NCBI GenBank assembly: GCA_900444965.1
Contig: UFRQ01000003.1
Coordinates: 1 to 64,000 of the forward strand
Reading direction: 5' to 3'
Length of the DNA stretch: 64,000 bases
Origin: [Actinobacillus] rossii
GTDB lineage: Bacteria > Pseudomonadota > Gammaproteobacteria > Enterobacterales > Pasteurellaceae
The position numbers and the translations under genes are program-made. The notes under the pieces were generated by a model. The model saw only the letters and a list, made by a program, of their open reading frames with translations. It was not told where the DNA came from and did not search any database. This document shows, one piece after another, positions 40,566 to 49,807 of the stretch. Position 1 is the stretch's first letter, and every line of letters starts with the position of its first letter.

Positions 40566-41228
40566 ATGTTTAATGACGAACGTCCTTTTACTGACGAAGA
40601 TCGTACAATTATTAATTCTTACCGTGCTGTTGTGGACGGTGTCAGCGCATTGATTGGCAATCATTGTGAAATTGTTTTACATTCGTTAGAGAACTTAGAA
40701 CGATCCGCCATTTACATTGCGAATGGTCATAATACGAATCGTCAAGAAGGTTCGCCAATCACTGACCGAGCATTACAATCGTTACACAATATGAAAACAG
40801 ATAGTGTCTCAACGCCTTATTTTACCCGTGCTAAAAGCAACGGTTTGATGAAGTCCGTCACTATTGCTATTCGTAATAGTAGCCAGCGAATTATTGGCTT
40901 ACTTTGTATCAATATTAACCTTGAAGTGCCTGTTTCTCAGTTCATACAGACACTCATGCCAACAACACATAATAACGAAACTTCTGTGGTGAATTTTGCC
41001 AGCTCAGTAGAAGATCTAGTGGTACAAACCGTAGAACAGACTATTGAAGAAATTACCGTTGATCGCCATGTAGCGAATAACAATAAAAATCGCCAAATCG
41101 TTATTTCACTGTTTGAAAAAGGAATTTTTGATATAAAAGACGCGATTAACTTGGTAGCGGAACGTTTAAATATTTCACGTCATACCGTTTATCTCTATAT
41201 TCGTCAAATTAAGCAGGAACACGAATAA
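40566..41228 (+). CDS. yheO: YheO-type transcriptional regulator (PAS-like plus HTH)
   Basis: A 220-residue regulator: N-terminal YheO-like PAS domain (about 15-125; VDGVSALIGNHCEIVLHSLE) and C-terminal helix-turn-helix (IKDAINLVAERLNISRHTVY). Ligand and targets are unknown; in E. coli the same gene precedes tusDCB. Its TAATG joins the tusD start by overlap, so it heads the tus operon. Confidence 0.93.
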   Translation: MFNDERPFTDEDRTIINSYRAVVDGVSALIGNHCEIVLHSLENLERSAIYIANGHNTNRQEGSPITDRALQSLHNMKTDSVSTPYFTRAKSNGLMKSVTIAIRNSSQRIIGLLCININLEVPVSQFIQTLMPTTHNNETSVVNFASSVEDLVVQTVEQTIEEITVDRHVANNNKNRQIVISLFEKGIFDIKDAINLVAERLNISRHTVYLYIRQIKQEHE

Positions 41229-41608
41229 TGCGTTATGTTCTCGCTGTTAAACAGCCAGTTTATGGTGCACAAGGTGCTTTTGCAGCTTATCAATTTGCGC
41301 AACAATTAATTGCACAGGGTAACGAGATTAATCAGATTTTTTTCTTTCAAGACGGTGTGAGTAATGGCAATGGATTTGTTTACCCCGCTAATGATGAATT
41401 TAATTTAGTTAAAGCGTGGCAAAAACTAAGCCAAACCTATAATATACCGCTACATTTATGCGTCGCTGCAAGCCAACGTCGCGGAATTGTAGATAAATTG
41501 ACTGCACTTTCACCTGAACAAACTAATCTCGCTGACAGCTTCATTATTGCAGGTCTAGGCGAATTTATTAAAGCAACCTTACAAGCAGATCGCGTGGTAA
41601 CTCTATGA
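41228..41608 (+). CDS. tusD: sulfurtransferase complex subunit TusD
   Basis: Part of the TusBCD sulfur relay that passes persulfide from TusA to TusE for 2-thiolation of tRNA wobble uridine. 126 residues in the DsrE-like fold; the catalytic cysteine is in LHLCVAASQRRGI, near 78. Its stop overlaps tusC by four bases. Confidence 0.96.
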   Translation: MRYVLAVKQPVYGAQGAFAAYQFAQQLIAQGNEINQIFFFQDGVSNGNGFVYPANDEFNLVKAWQKLSQTYNIPLHLCVAASQRRGIVDKLTALSPEQTNLADSFIIAGLGEFIKATLQADRVVTL

Positions 41609-41967
41609 CAAAACAAGCTTTTGTATTTCGTAAACCACCTTACGGCTCATCAGCGAGCCGTGAAGGTTTGGATGCTATTCTTGCTGCAACCGCATTTAGC
41701 AACGAAGATGATATCTCCGTTTTTTTCCTTGAAGACGGTGTGTTTAACTTACTTACTCACCAACAACCCGAAAAAATCTTGCAAAAAGATTTTATCAGTA
41801 CATTCAAATTACTTGAATTAAATAATATTGAGCAACGCTATATCTGTGAAGAAAGCGTGGTTGAACGTAACTTGGCGGACAAAGAAATTATAGTGCCTTG
41901 TCAGGTTCTCAAACGTACTGAAATCATTAACAAACTGCAAAGTGCGGACAAAATTTTCACTTTTTAG
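41605..41967 (+). CDS. tusC: sulfurtransferase complex subunit TusC
   Basis: DsrF-like subunit of TusBCD, 120 residues, starting MTKQAFVFRKPPYGSSASREG, the conserved opening. No catalytic cysteine is required in this subunit. It overlaps tusD and precedes tusB by 9 bases, with AGGAAA as tusB ribosome site. Confidence 0.95.
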   Translation: MTKQAFVFRKPPYGSSASREGLDAILAATAFSNEDDISVFFLEDGVFNLLTHQQPEKILQKDFISTFKLLELNNIEQRYICEESVVERNLADKEIIVPCQVLKRTEIINKLQSADKIFTF

Positions 41968-41976
41968 GAAACGACT

Positions 41977-42255
41977 ATGCTCTATACTTTTTCTCAAGCT
42001 GTCTATGATAAAAACGAATTGAACCGTTATTTTCAATATATGAATGAAGATGACGCAGTAGTGTTGTGGCAAGATGGTGTATTACTGGCAATTAAAGAAA
42101 CGGATTTATTAGCAGAAAGTAAAGCACCGATTTATGTGCTAGACACTGATGTTCAAGCACGTGGATTAGTGGATCTCATTAATGACAACTGGCTTATTTC
42201 ATCTGACGATTTAACCGAATTAACCAACGAAGTAACGCCACAGTTTGCGCTCTAA
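41977..42255 (+). CDS. tusB: sulfurtransferase complex subunit TusB
   Basis: DsrH-like subunit of TusBCD, 92 residues, MLYTFSQAVYDKNEL to FAL, with DAVVLWQDGVLLAI as the recognisable core. It converges with yhiN, sharing four bases, so no terminator fits between them; each transcript must run into the other gene. Confidence 0.93.
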   Translation: MLYTFSQAVYDKNELNRYFQYMNEDDAVVLWQDGVLLAIKETDLLAESKAPIYVLDTDVQARGLVDLINDNWLISSDDLTELTNEVTPQFAL

Positions 42256-43463
42256 CGTTGGATAATATCTTCTGCGCTGGCATAGGCGGAACTCCATGCC
42301 CATTGGAAGTTAAAACCGCCCAGCCAGCCTGTGACATCTAGCACTTCACCAATAAAGTAAAGTCCTTTGACGTTTTGACTTTCCATCGTTTTTGAAGAGA
42401 TCGCATTCGTGTCAACGCCTCCTAGTGTCACTTCTGCCGTTCGATAACCTTCAGTCCCATTTGGTAAGAATGCCCAATGATGAACTCGCTGTTCTATATC
42501 TTGTAAATCGACTTTAGTTAATTGCGCTAAAGTTTTATTAGGGATTTTTAACCAATTTTGTTCAATCCAAATGTCTATTAATCGTTTAGGTAAGTACTGA
42601 ATTAACGCATTTTTTAATTGCATATTTGGCGATGATTGACGAAGTTTGTCTAAAATAGCAGAAATCTTTTCCATTGGTAGCAAGTCAATCATTACCGTTT
42701 CATTTGGCAGCCAATAGCTTGAAATTTGTAATATCGCTGGACCAGACAATCCGCGATGCGTAAATAGCATACTTTCACGAAAAGATGTCTGCTTAAAAGA
42801 GACACTCACATCTAATGCCACACCTGAAAGTGCGGTCAAAAATTTTTCTGTTTCACGATAAGTGAAAGGTACGAGCGCAGCCCGTGGTGGAATAACATGA
42901 ATACTAAACTGCTCTGCAATTTTATAACCGAAAGCAGATGCACCAAGCTCAGGCATTGATAATCCGCCTGTTGCAATCACTAAATTCAAACAGTGCCATT
43001 CCACCCCATTTGCACGAATACTAAAGCGTACTTTCGCATTATGTTCAATGAGTTCAACACTTTCGACGACCTGACGTAATTGAATATTTACATGGCCTTT
43101 TTCACATTCTCGTTCTAATAAATTCACAATATCTTGCGCAGAATGATCGCAGAATAACTGCCCGGACTGCCCCTTTTCATGATAAGCAATACCATGCTCA
43201 CAAACTAAGCCAATAAAATCCCAAGGGGTATAACGCGCCAATGCAGATTTCACAAAATGTGGATTTTGCGACAAATAACAGCTTGGTTTCACATCCATAT
43301 TTGTAAAGTTACAAAATCCCCCGCCAGACATTAAAATCTTACGCCCAATTTTTTTCCCACTATCGAGAACCGTCACTTGCTTGCCAGCTTTACCGATATG
43401 CGCAGCACAAAACAAGCCTGACGCGCCAGCACCGATAACAATAGTTTCGCTGTAATTACTCAT
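42252..43463 (-). CDS. yhiN: YhiN/HI0933-family flavoprotein
   Basis: NAD(P)/FAD-dependent oxidoreductase of 403 residues; the family is structurally known but its reaction is unsettled. The FAD motif GAGASGLFCAAHIGKAGKQV is at the N-terminus, with GGGFCNFTN and the C-terminal GGFNFQWAWSSAYAS. It starts 8 bases inside the end of the ccmI-like gene, so it is translated from the same transcript as the cytochrome assembly genes. Confidence 0.94.
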   Translation of the reverse strand: MSNYSETIVIGAGASGLFCAAHIGKAGKQVTVLDSGKKIGRKILMSGGGFCNFTNMDVKPSCYLSQNPHFVKSALARYTPWDFIGLVCEHGIAYHEKGQSGQLFCDHSAQDIVNLLERECEKGHVNIQLRQVVESVELIEHNAKVRFSIRANGVEWHCLNLVIATGGLSMPELGASAFGYKIAEQFSIHVIPPRAALVPFTYRETEKFLTALSGVALDVSVSFKQTSFRESMLFTHRGLSGPAILQISSYWLPNETVMIDLLPMEKISAILDKLRQSSPNMQLKNALIQYLPKRLIDIWIEQNWLKIPNKTLAQLTKVDLQDIEQRVHHWAFLPNGTEGYRTAEVTLGGVDTNAISSKTMESQNVKGLYFIGEVLDVTGWLGGFNFQWAWSSAYASAEDIIQR

Positions 43464-44292
43464 TAACTTGCTTTGCCCTTAATAAATTCTCAGCCATTCC
43501 CATACTCTCAATCGTTTTCCGACGATTCACTTCTGTCCGTTCACTATCGAGCAATTGTTGCCAATAGTTTATCGCACTCGCATAATCTGTTTGCAAAAAT
43601 GCATCTGAAGCAAGCAAAGATAGGCTTGATGTTTCATTTTTATCTTGACTTAATGCGGTATCAATCAATTGACGTACCTTTGGTGTCATACGTTGCCCGG
43701 CTTGATAATAAAGTGCCGTTGCTGCCAAACCTAAAATAGCGGGCTTGCTTCCTGCGATTTTTTCAGCATTTCCATAGGCAATTAAAGCATGCTCAAATTC
43801 ATTACTCAGCACATAAGCCTGCCCAAGCTCAAGCCAACGCGCCACATCATTAGGATCGGTACGTAACTTATTTTGTATAGAAATAATATAATCATCATTT
43901 TTTGCGTGTGCGGTGGCCGTTTGCATTTTTTGTTGTTTTTCCACAAAGGCTTGTTCACCTTGTTGAACCACGGCATAACGGTTAAGCGAAAAATAATAGA
44001 ACAACGGAATACTAATTAATACCATCCATAATGCGCCTGAAAAAATAGGAGAAGAGTTGACCGCACTTTGGCTAGGGCGTGTTATAGTCTGTAAGGCTTG
44101 TTCATCATCAAGCAGACGTTGACTGAGTTCATCGGCTAATTCTGGCGTGGGATTCCACGTCATTTGTTGCTGATAAAGCGCAATATTTTGACTTTGACGA
44201 ATATTCTTCTGCCAGTTAATTTGTCTCCCAAATGGGGCAAAAACCAACAGCGCAATAAAGCAAAAAAGGATTATTCCAATAATTAAGATCAT
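43456..44292 (-). CDS. ccmI: CcmI/NrfG-type cytochrome c assembly protein
   Basis: A 278-residue protein. Two transmembrane segments (about 2-20 and 85-103) enclose a short loop; a periplasmic TPR domain follows (ARWLELGQAYVLSNEFEHAL and two further repeats). It would present the apocytochrome to the heme lyase. The N-terminal membrane part is CcmI-like, while the TPR part equals NrfG. It overlaps the nrfF-like gene by four bases. Confidence 0.9.
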   Translation of the reverse strand: MILIIGIILFCFIALLVFAPFGRQINWQKNIRQSQNIALYQQQMTWNPTPELADELSQRLLDDEQALQTITRPSQSAVNSSPIFSGALWMVLISIPLFYYFSLNRYAVVQQGEQAFVEKQQKMQTATAHAKNDDYIISIQNKLRTDPNDVARWLELGQAYVLSNEFEHALIAYGNAEKIAGSKPAILGLAATALYYQAGQRMTPKVRQLIDTALSQDKNETSSLSLLASDAFLQTDYASAINYWQQLLDSERTEVNRRKTIESMGMAENLLRAKQVNE

Positions 44293-44750
44293 TGTTTTTT
44301 CTCTAATAATTCAGCAAGTTGCTGTTTCTGCTCAATAGAAAGTGCGGTAGTTTTTACGGTTGTTTTTTCACGTTTTTTAATATAACGCCACATAGTGCCT
44401 AGCGCCGTAATTAACAACAATACAGGTAGCCCCCAAAGTAAAGCTGTTGTCAATTGAAATGGGGGTTTATAAAGCACAAAATTACCAAAACGAGAGGTCA
44501 TAACATCGACAATTTGTTCATTCGTTTTGCCTTCATCAACCATCTTATACACTTCAATTCGCAAGTCATAAGCAATAGGCGAATTCGATTCAACTAAGTT
44601 CTGATTTTGACATTGCGGACAACGTAAAGATTTCGCTAATGCTACCGCTCTTGTACGCTCTTCTACGCTTTTGAATTGAAATGTATCCACCATTTCAGCA
44701 TAAGCGGAAATACTGAAAATTAACAACAATAGAGAAAATATTTTTTTCAT
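44289..44750 (-). CDS. nrfF: CcmH/NrfF-type cytochrome c biogenesis thioreductase
   Basis: Periplasmic, membrane-anchored apocytochrome thioreductase. 153 residues: signal peptide, the family motif [10 protein letters not shown] (LRCxxC), and a C-terminal transmembrane helix ([20 protein letters not shown]). The two cysteines reduce the CXXCH thiols before heme ligation. Overlaps its neighbours on both sides by four bases. Confidence 0.95.
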   Translation of the reverse strand: MKKIFSLLLLIFSISAYAEMVDTFQFKSVEERTRAVALAKSLRCPQCQNQNLVESNSPIAYDLRIEVYKMVDEGKTNEQIVDVMTSRFGNFVLYKPPFQLTTALLWGLPVLLLITALGTMWRYIKKREKTTVKTTALSIEQKQQLAELLEKKQ

Positions 44751-45274
44751 CTCAATTTTTCCAATTCTGGTAAAATGATATTTAACATTGCATCTCGATC
44801 AAACGCACCTGAATAACGATAACGAATGACACCATGTTTATCCACAATATAGGTTTCAGGTGCGCCATCAACACCCAGTTGCATAGCTAGTTTTCCGTGA
44901 CTGTCATCAATATTAAAAATAAATGGATTACCTGAACGTTGCAAATATTCCAATGCATTTTGATTTTTATCACGATAATTTAGCCCGACGATTTTCACAC
45001 CCTGTGCCGCCAATTCTTTTAATAGTGGGTATTCCTGCTTACAATAATAACACCAACTTCCCCACACATTGATCAAAAAAGGCTCTTGCGGAAAGTCCTT
45101 ATTGCTGCGAATAATATTTTTATCTTGTAAATCTGCTTGAAAAAATTCAGGTACAGGTTTATCAATCAAGGCTGATGCAATTTTTTTCGGATCTTGCTGT
45201 AATCCAACTAATAACAACGCACAAATCCCTAAAATAATGATTAATGGTAAAAATAAAACGATTTTTTTCTTCAT
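44747..45274 (-). CDS. dsbE: thiol:disulfide interchange protein DsbE/CcmG type
   Basis: Thioredoxin-like reductant for cytochrome c maturation, 175 residues. An N-terminal anchor ([20 protein letters not shown]) precedes the fold; active site [13 protein letters not shown] (CxxC) and the cis-proline segment [12 protein letters not shown] are present. An upstream extension of the frame to 45322 is not conserved. First gene of the lower assembly run; tRNA-Thr lies 72 bases away on the other strand. Confidence 0.95.
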   Translation of the reverse strand: MKKKIVLFLPLIIILGICALLLVGLQQDPKKIASALIDKPVPEFFQADLQDKNIIRSNKDFPQEPFLINVWGSWCYYCKQEYPLLKELAAQGVKIVGLNYRDKNQNALEYLQRSGNPFIFNIDDSHGKLAMQLGVDGAPETYIVDKHGVIRYRYSGAFDRDAMLNIILPELEKLR

Positions 45275-45345
45275 AATGTAAACTTTTATCAAAAAACGGT
45301 TGCAAGATACAAAAAAATTCATATAATGACCGCACTTTCTTTCGT

Positions 45346-45421
<76 letters not shown>

Positions 45422-45429
45422 CTTCTCTC

Positions 45430-47367
45430 TTAATTTCCTTTTGTTTTCTTATTTAACTTCTTATTTCTTAACCCTAATGCTGCACACATTGCACCGAATG
45501 CCATTAACACACCACCGAACCAAAGCCAACCAATGAATGGTTTATAATGTAAGCGGAAAGTGAATTCGCCGGTAATACCGCTTTCTTTTGTTAATTTATC
45601 ACCCATGACGATGTAAATATCACCAAACCAGCCCCAATCAATCCCGACTTCCGACATATTCATCGTACGCACATCATAATAACGACGTTCGGGGAAAAGC
45701 GCGGTCTGTTTTTCGCCCTTTTTTGAAATCTCAAAATGGGCTTTTTCACTGGTATAATTCGCGCCAATTTCATTAGTAAAACCAAGATAATGGAAGTCAT
45801 AACCGTTTAACATTTGATGCTGATTTGGTGCTAAACGTACGCCAATTTCGGCGCCAAAGTAACTCGACATCACTGCACCAATCACCGTAATTGCAACGCC
45901 ACTGTGAGCCAAGATCATACCTAAACGCTTGGTAGTCATTGTTCGCCAATTTGTCCAAATTGTCGCGCAGAACAGCCAAATAGCAAGGCTTAATAAAAGC
46001 AATGCAGCCCCATGAAATTTCAGGCTAGGCTCTTGTGCCACAGTATAATCGATCAACACATAAGCAATCACTATTGACGGAACCAGTAAGGCAATACGTT
46101 GCAAACCTAAAGTGCGGTTAATTATTTGCCATTTTGTTGCTAGCACAATGACCATGGCAATAAGGGTAAATAAAATTAATGGTAGGAAGATGCTGTTAAA
46201 ATAAGGCGCACCAACAGAAATAGAACCCCACCCCATTGCGGTGAATAACATAGGATAAAATGTGCCAATAAATACACTGGCAGTAGCTATCGCAAATAAG
46301 ATATTAGCACCTAATAATAGCGTTTCTTTTGAAATGAATGAAAATCTCACCGCACTTTGACGTAAATTCGTTTTTAATGCGAACAAAGTTAGTGAACCTA
46401 CCGTAAGTAAGAAAAACAGGGCTAACAATGCGGTGCCACGTTCGCCATCCACCGCAAAAGCATGAACAGAAGTTAACACGCCAGAACGGACAATGAAAGT
46501 ACCCAGTAAGCTGAAAGCAAACGCAAATAACGAAAATAAAATTGTCCAATAAGTAAAAATACCGCGTTGTTCTGTCACAATTAAACTATGTAGCAACCCC
46601 AGCCCAAGTAACCAAGGCATTAGCGAAGCATTTTCTACTGGGTCCCAGAACCACCAGCCACCCCAGCCGAGTTCGTAGTAAGCCCACCAAGCACCAAGTA
46701 CAATACCCAGTGTTAAGAACAACCAAGAAACTAATACCCAGGGGCGCATCCAACGGGCCATAGCGGCATCTAAATGACCGCTAAGTAATGCTGCAATGGT
46801 TAAAGCAAAATTCACAGCAAATCCTACATAACCGAGATAAAGCAATGGTGGATGAAAAATCAAGCCAATATCTTGTAGCATCGGATTAAGATCACGTCCT
46901 TCAGGGGGTAAAGGAAATTGGCGAATAAAAGGATTTGAGAAATAAATTAAAAAAATACAAAAGCCGAAACAAAGTAAACCAAGAACAGAAAGCGCTCGGC
47001 TTGCAATAATAGGATCTATTCTTTGACTAAAATAAGCAAACAAACTCACCCAGACACTAAGTGAAAATAACCAAAACAACATTGACCCTTCATGCCCACC
47101 CCAAGTTGCTGCCACTTTAAAAAAGAGAGGTAATTGAGAATTTGAATGTGCCGCAACGTACTCTAATGAAAAATAATCTATCGCAAAACTATATGCCAAA
47201 ATACCGATAGAGATTGTGGTAAAAATAGTGAAAAGATAGCTTAAGCTCCATGAAGTGCGGATCAAATTCATACTGTTTTTTGCAATCCCAATATTGGGAA
47301 GAACAGCAAGTAAAGCACAAGATAAAGTTGCAATAAGAAGTGAAATAAAGCCAAGTTCTGGAAGCAT
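45430..47367 (-). CDS. nrfE: NrfE/CcmF-type heme lyase subunit
   Basis: Multi-pass inner-membrane heme lyase that attaches heme to the nitrite reductase cytochromes, including the CXXCK site of NrfA. 645 residues, about 15 hydrophobic segments. The tryptophan-rich heme-binding motif WGGWWFWDPVENASLMPW and the region PPLLYLGYVGFAV are seen. It ends 9 bases past the tRNA-Thr 3' end. A terminator separates it from nrfD. Confidence 0.95.
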   Translation of the reverse strand: MLPELGFISLLIATLSCALLAVLPNIGIAKNSMNLIRTSWSLSYLFTIFTTISIGILAYSFAIDYFSLEYVAAHSNSQLPLFFKVAATWGGHEGSMLFWLFSLSVWVSLFAYFSQRIDPIIASRALSVLGLLCFGFCIFLIYFSNPFIRQFPLPPEGRDLNPMLQDIGLIFHPPLLYLGYVGFAVNFALTIAALLSGHLDAAMARWMRPWVLVSWLFLTLGIVLGAWWAYYELGWGGWWFWDPVENASLMPWLLGLGLLHSLIVTEQRGIFTYWTILFSLFAFAFSLLGTFIVRSGVLTSVHAFAVDGERGTALLALFFLLTVGSLTLFALKTNLRQSAVRFSFISKETLLLGANILFAIATASVFIGTFYPMLFTAMGWGSISVGAPYFNSIFLPLILFTLIAMVIVLATKWQIINRTLGLQRIALLVPSIVIAYVLIDYTVAQEPSLKFHGAALLLLSLAIWLFCATIWTNWRTMTTKRLGMILAHSGVAITVIGAVMSSYFGAEIGVRLAPNQHQMLNGYDFHYLGFTNEIGANYTSEKAHFEISKKGEKQTALFPERRYYDVRTMNMSEVGIDWGWFGDIYIVMGDKLTKESGITGEFTFRLHYKPFIGWLWFGGVLMAFGAMCAALGLRNKKLNKKTKGN

Positions 47368-47424
47368 TTTTATTATTTATATCTTTGTTAATTAAAATTA
47401 TATTTACTCGTTGTAGTAAATAAA

Positions 47425-47446
47425 AAGGGCGTGAGAAAACGCCCTT
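47425..47446 (-). terminator. terminator after nrfD
   Basis: AAGGGCGT (47425-47432), loop GAGAAA, ACGCCCTT (47439-47446); on the minus strand it is followed by TTTTATTT. It lies between nrfD and nrfE, so nrfE needs read-through or its own promoter. Confidence 0.8.
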
Positions 47447-47466
47447 CATTTTATTAAAAATTTCAG

Positions 47467-48423
47467 TTATCCCGCAATGGTTAATTGCCCAGCATACAAA
47501 ATAAAATAACGTAAGCATAAAACTCCAATTAAGTCGAAAATTGACACTAAAATAATGAATTTTGCATTGTATTTTAATTTGTCGCTTGCAAATAAGTTTG
47601 CCACTAATGGAATCAAGATACCGATTAACATGATACCGATCCAGAATATTACGCCCCAAAAACCTGATAACGCATTATGTAAGGCTTGAACTTTCGATGC
47701 ATCACCAAAATATAAACCAGCGAAGAAACAAACGATCAAACCTAATTCGGTTACCATAATTGGTACTTCAAATTTATGAATAAAATGGACTTCGTGGCTG
47801 TCACCTTTAACTTTTCCTGCCAGTAAAATGCAAAGAAATGTTGCTGCAATACCGGATGATGTACCTGATGCCAAGAATAATGCAGGTAACACAGGGTTAT
47901 TCAGCATTGGATAACTGATTAGTGCGGAAAGCAAGAATCCCGTATAAGCACCAAGCACGGCAGCTAGGATAAATAACATCACTTCCGCAAAACCAAATAA
48001 GCCTTCAATTTTTGTGATGATATTTGTCACAAATTGAAGTTTGGGTGCAAAACGTTTAATTAATTCATCCAACTCGTTTTTAAAGATTACAGCTCCCCAA
48101 ATGACCATGAATAGCATATAAACTTGGAAGAGCATTACCCCCATAGACATCACAGAATTGAATTGGTAGTTAAACATCAATTTCCAGAATGTCCAAGGAC
48201 GTGCTAAGTGGAAAATTAAAAGCGTCAAACCAATTAATGTTGGTACTGTTCCCAAAAATAGCGCACTACGAATTATCCAGTTTTCGCTTGGTTTCTCAAG
48301 CTTATGGCTACGACGATAAGCAATCGCCAATTGTACCGCACCAGATGAAATACCTAATAAAAAGAGATAAATCGCAATGCTGCTGTCCCATACAAGGTTC
48401 GGAGTGTGAAAATATTCAGTCAT
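47467..48423 (-). CDS. nrfD: NrfD quinol-oxidising membrane subunit
   Basis: Membrane anchor that passes electrons from menaquinol to NrfC. 318 residues, eight hydrophobic helices, with the family opening WDSSIAIYLFLLGISSGAVQLA. Its start shares a base with the nrfC stop. The nrfABCD order is that of Haemophilus and E. coli. Confidence 0.97.
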   Translation of the reverse strand: MTEYFHTPNLVWDSSIAIYLFLLGISSGAVQLAIAYRRSHKLEKPSENWIIRSALFLGTVPTLIGLTLLIFHLARPWTFWKLMFNYQFNSVMSMGVMLFQVYMLFMVIWGAVIFKNELDELIKRFAPKLQFVTNIITKIEGLFGFAEVMLFILAAVLGAYTGFLLSALISYPMLNNPVLPALFLASGTSSGIAATFLCILLAGKVKGDSHEVHFIHKFEVPIMVTELGLIVCFFAGLYFGDASKVQALHNALSGFWGVIFWIGIMLIGILIPLVANLFASDKLKYNAKFIILVSIFDLIGVLCLRYFILYAGQLTIAG

Positions 48424-49103
48424 TATCTATGCTCCCCCTTGCCAGTTGGGATATGGTATAAGTTCGGTTCAGTGCCAAGATGTACTTTAGTACGATAAAC
48501 TTGGTTTTCTCGAACTTTATGTGCCACAGCGCTATTTCGATCGTTCATATCACCAAAGGTTAATGCTTTCGTTGGGCAAGCTTCAACACAAGCCGGTTGC
48601 TTACCATTTGCCAAATTCGTATCGCGGCAGAAGTTACATTTATCCGCTGTTTTGTGGACAGGGTGAATAAAACGCACACGATACGGACATACTGCAACAC
48701 AATATTGACAGCCCACACAAAGATCTTTGTGTACATCAACAATGCCCGTTTCAGGATCGATATATGACGCGCCTGTCGGACAAACTTTAACGCAAGGTGC
48801 GTTAGTACAATGTTGACAAGATTGACGGAAAAATTCGTATTCTTGATTCGGGAATTCTCCGATAGGTTCACTACGGATAATTTCCAAACGAGAAACACCT
48901 TCTGGCACCTGATTAGTTTCGCGACAAGCCTCCATACAAGCTGTACAACCGATGCAGACTGTTTCATCATGCACCATTGCATAGCGTTTTGCGTTGGTGG
49001 GTTGTTCGCTTTCACCTTGTGCCGTTAAACTAACTGTTGTTCCCGTTGTAAGGATTAACGCCCCCATTCCAGAAACAAAGTTTCGGCGTGAGCAAGCTGT
49101 CAT
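48423..49103 (-). CDS. nrfC: NrfC ferredoxin-type subunit
   Basis: Periplasmic iron-sulfur protein, 226 residues. A Tat-like signal peptide (CSRRNFVSGMGALILTTG) precedes four cysteine clusters: CIGCTACMEAC, CQHCTNAPCVKVC, CVGCQYCVAVC and CNFCRD...CVEAC, binding four 4Fe-4S centres. It connects NrfD with the cytochrome NrfB. Overlaps nrfB by four bases. Confidence 0.97.
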   Translation of the reverse strand: MTACSRRNFVSGMGALILTTGTTVSLTAQGESEQPTNAKRYAMVHDETVCIGCTACMEACRETNQVPEGVSRLEIIRSEPIGEFPNQEYEFFRQSCQHCTNAPCVKVCPTGASYIDPETGIVDVHKDLCVGCQYCVAVCPYRVRFIHPVHKTADKCNFCRDTNLANGKQPACVEACPTKALTFGDMNDRNSAVAHKVRENQVYRTKVHLGTEPNLYHIPTGKGEHR

Positions 49104-49735
49104 TTTTTATCCTTCTGTTCAGTCATTTTTTCTGCGGCTTCTTTTCGTGCACGTTGTTCACCATGACAATCGACGCAAAGTTTCACGCGCTCTTTGACTT
49201 CAATACCCTTCATCGCTTCTTTTTCAGGATGCAATGTGTGGCAAGAAGCACAAGGCAATTTCATCGCGTGCACATCATGTGCCCAGAATTTCTCGCGTAA
49301 ATCTTTTGGTTGGTGGCAAGAGAAACACACTTGGTTTTGTTCTTGGACGCTGTAACTTGGTTTTTCAGCTTTAAAGATATCGCCATCAAAACGCATAACA
49401 TCTTTAACACCCTTACGGTGATCTTCACTAATATTACCGTGACAGCTAACGCAAGTAATTGGTTTACCTGTCGCTGGGTTAGTTTTAGTTAAATGCGTAC
49501 CATGGAATTTACCTGCATGGTTTGTTCCAACAGCTTGATCGGCTGATGTATCCAAATTATGACATTGCGCACAATATTTATTTGGATCGCGGACATTATC
49601 AAGCTTTTGCTCGAAAGCAGCTACGGGAGCTTTTTCTGCAGTAGCGGCTTTTGTTGTATCAGCTTGAACCGTTGTCGCAACAAGCATTACTCCAAACAAT
49701 GTTGAGAGTTTTGCAAATCTCGTTAATAAGTTCAT
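49100..49735 (-). CDS. nrfB: NrfB pentaheme cytochrome c
   Basis: Periplasmic electron carrier to NrfA, 211 residues. Signal peptide of about 25 residues (ending TTVQA). Five heme sites are seen: CAQCH, CVSCH, CFSCH, CASCH, CVDCH. Basic C-terminal tail. Ribosome site AAGGAA. It follows nrfA after a 72-base gap with an uptake-signal hairpin. Confidence 0.97.
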   Translation of the reverse strand: MNLLTRFAKLSTLFGVMLVATTVQADTTKAATAEKAPVAAFEQKLDNVRDPNKYCAQCHNLDTSADQAVGTNHAGKFHGTHLTKTNPATGKPITCVSCHGNISEDHRKGVKDVMRFDGDIFKAEKPSYSVQEQNQVCFSCHQPKDLREKFWAHDVHAMKLPCASCHTLHPEKEAMKGIEVKERVKLCVDCHGEQRARKEAAEKMTEQKDKK

Positions 49736-49765
49736 AGTTATTCCTTAATTCTTGCTAGAAATAAA

Positions 49766-49797
49766 CCGCACTTTTACAGTTCGCACAAAGTGCGGTC
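49766..49797 (-). terminator. paired uptake-signal hairpin between nrfA and nrfB
   Basis: ACCGCACTTT near 49766 and AAAGTGCGGT near 49787 are inverted uptake-signal cores that can form a 10-bp stem. The T tract on the minus strand is imperfect. It may act as a partial terminator or processing site that keeps nrfA above nrfBCD. Confidence 0.65.
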
Positions 49798-49807
49798 AAA
49801 TTTTTCA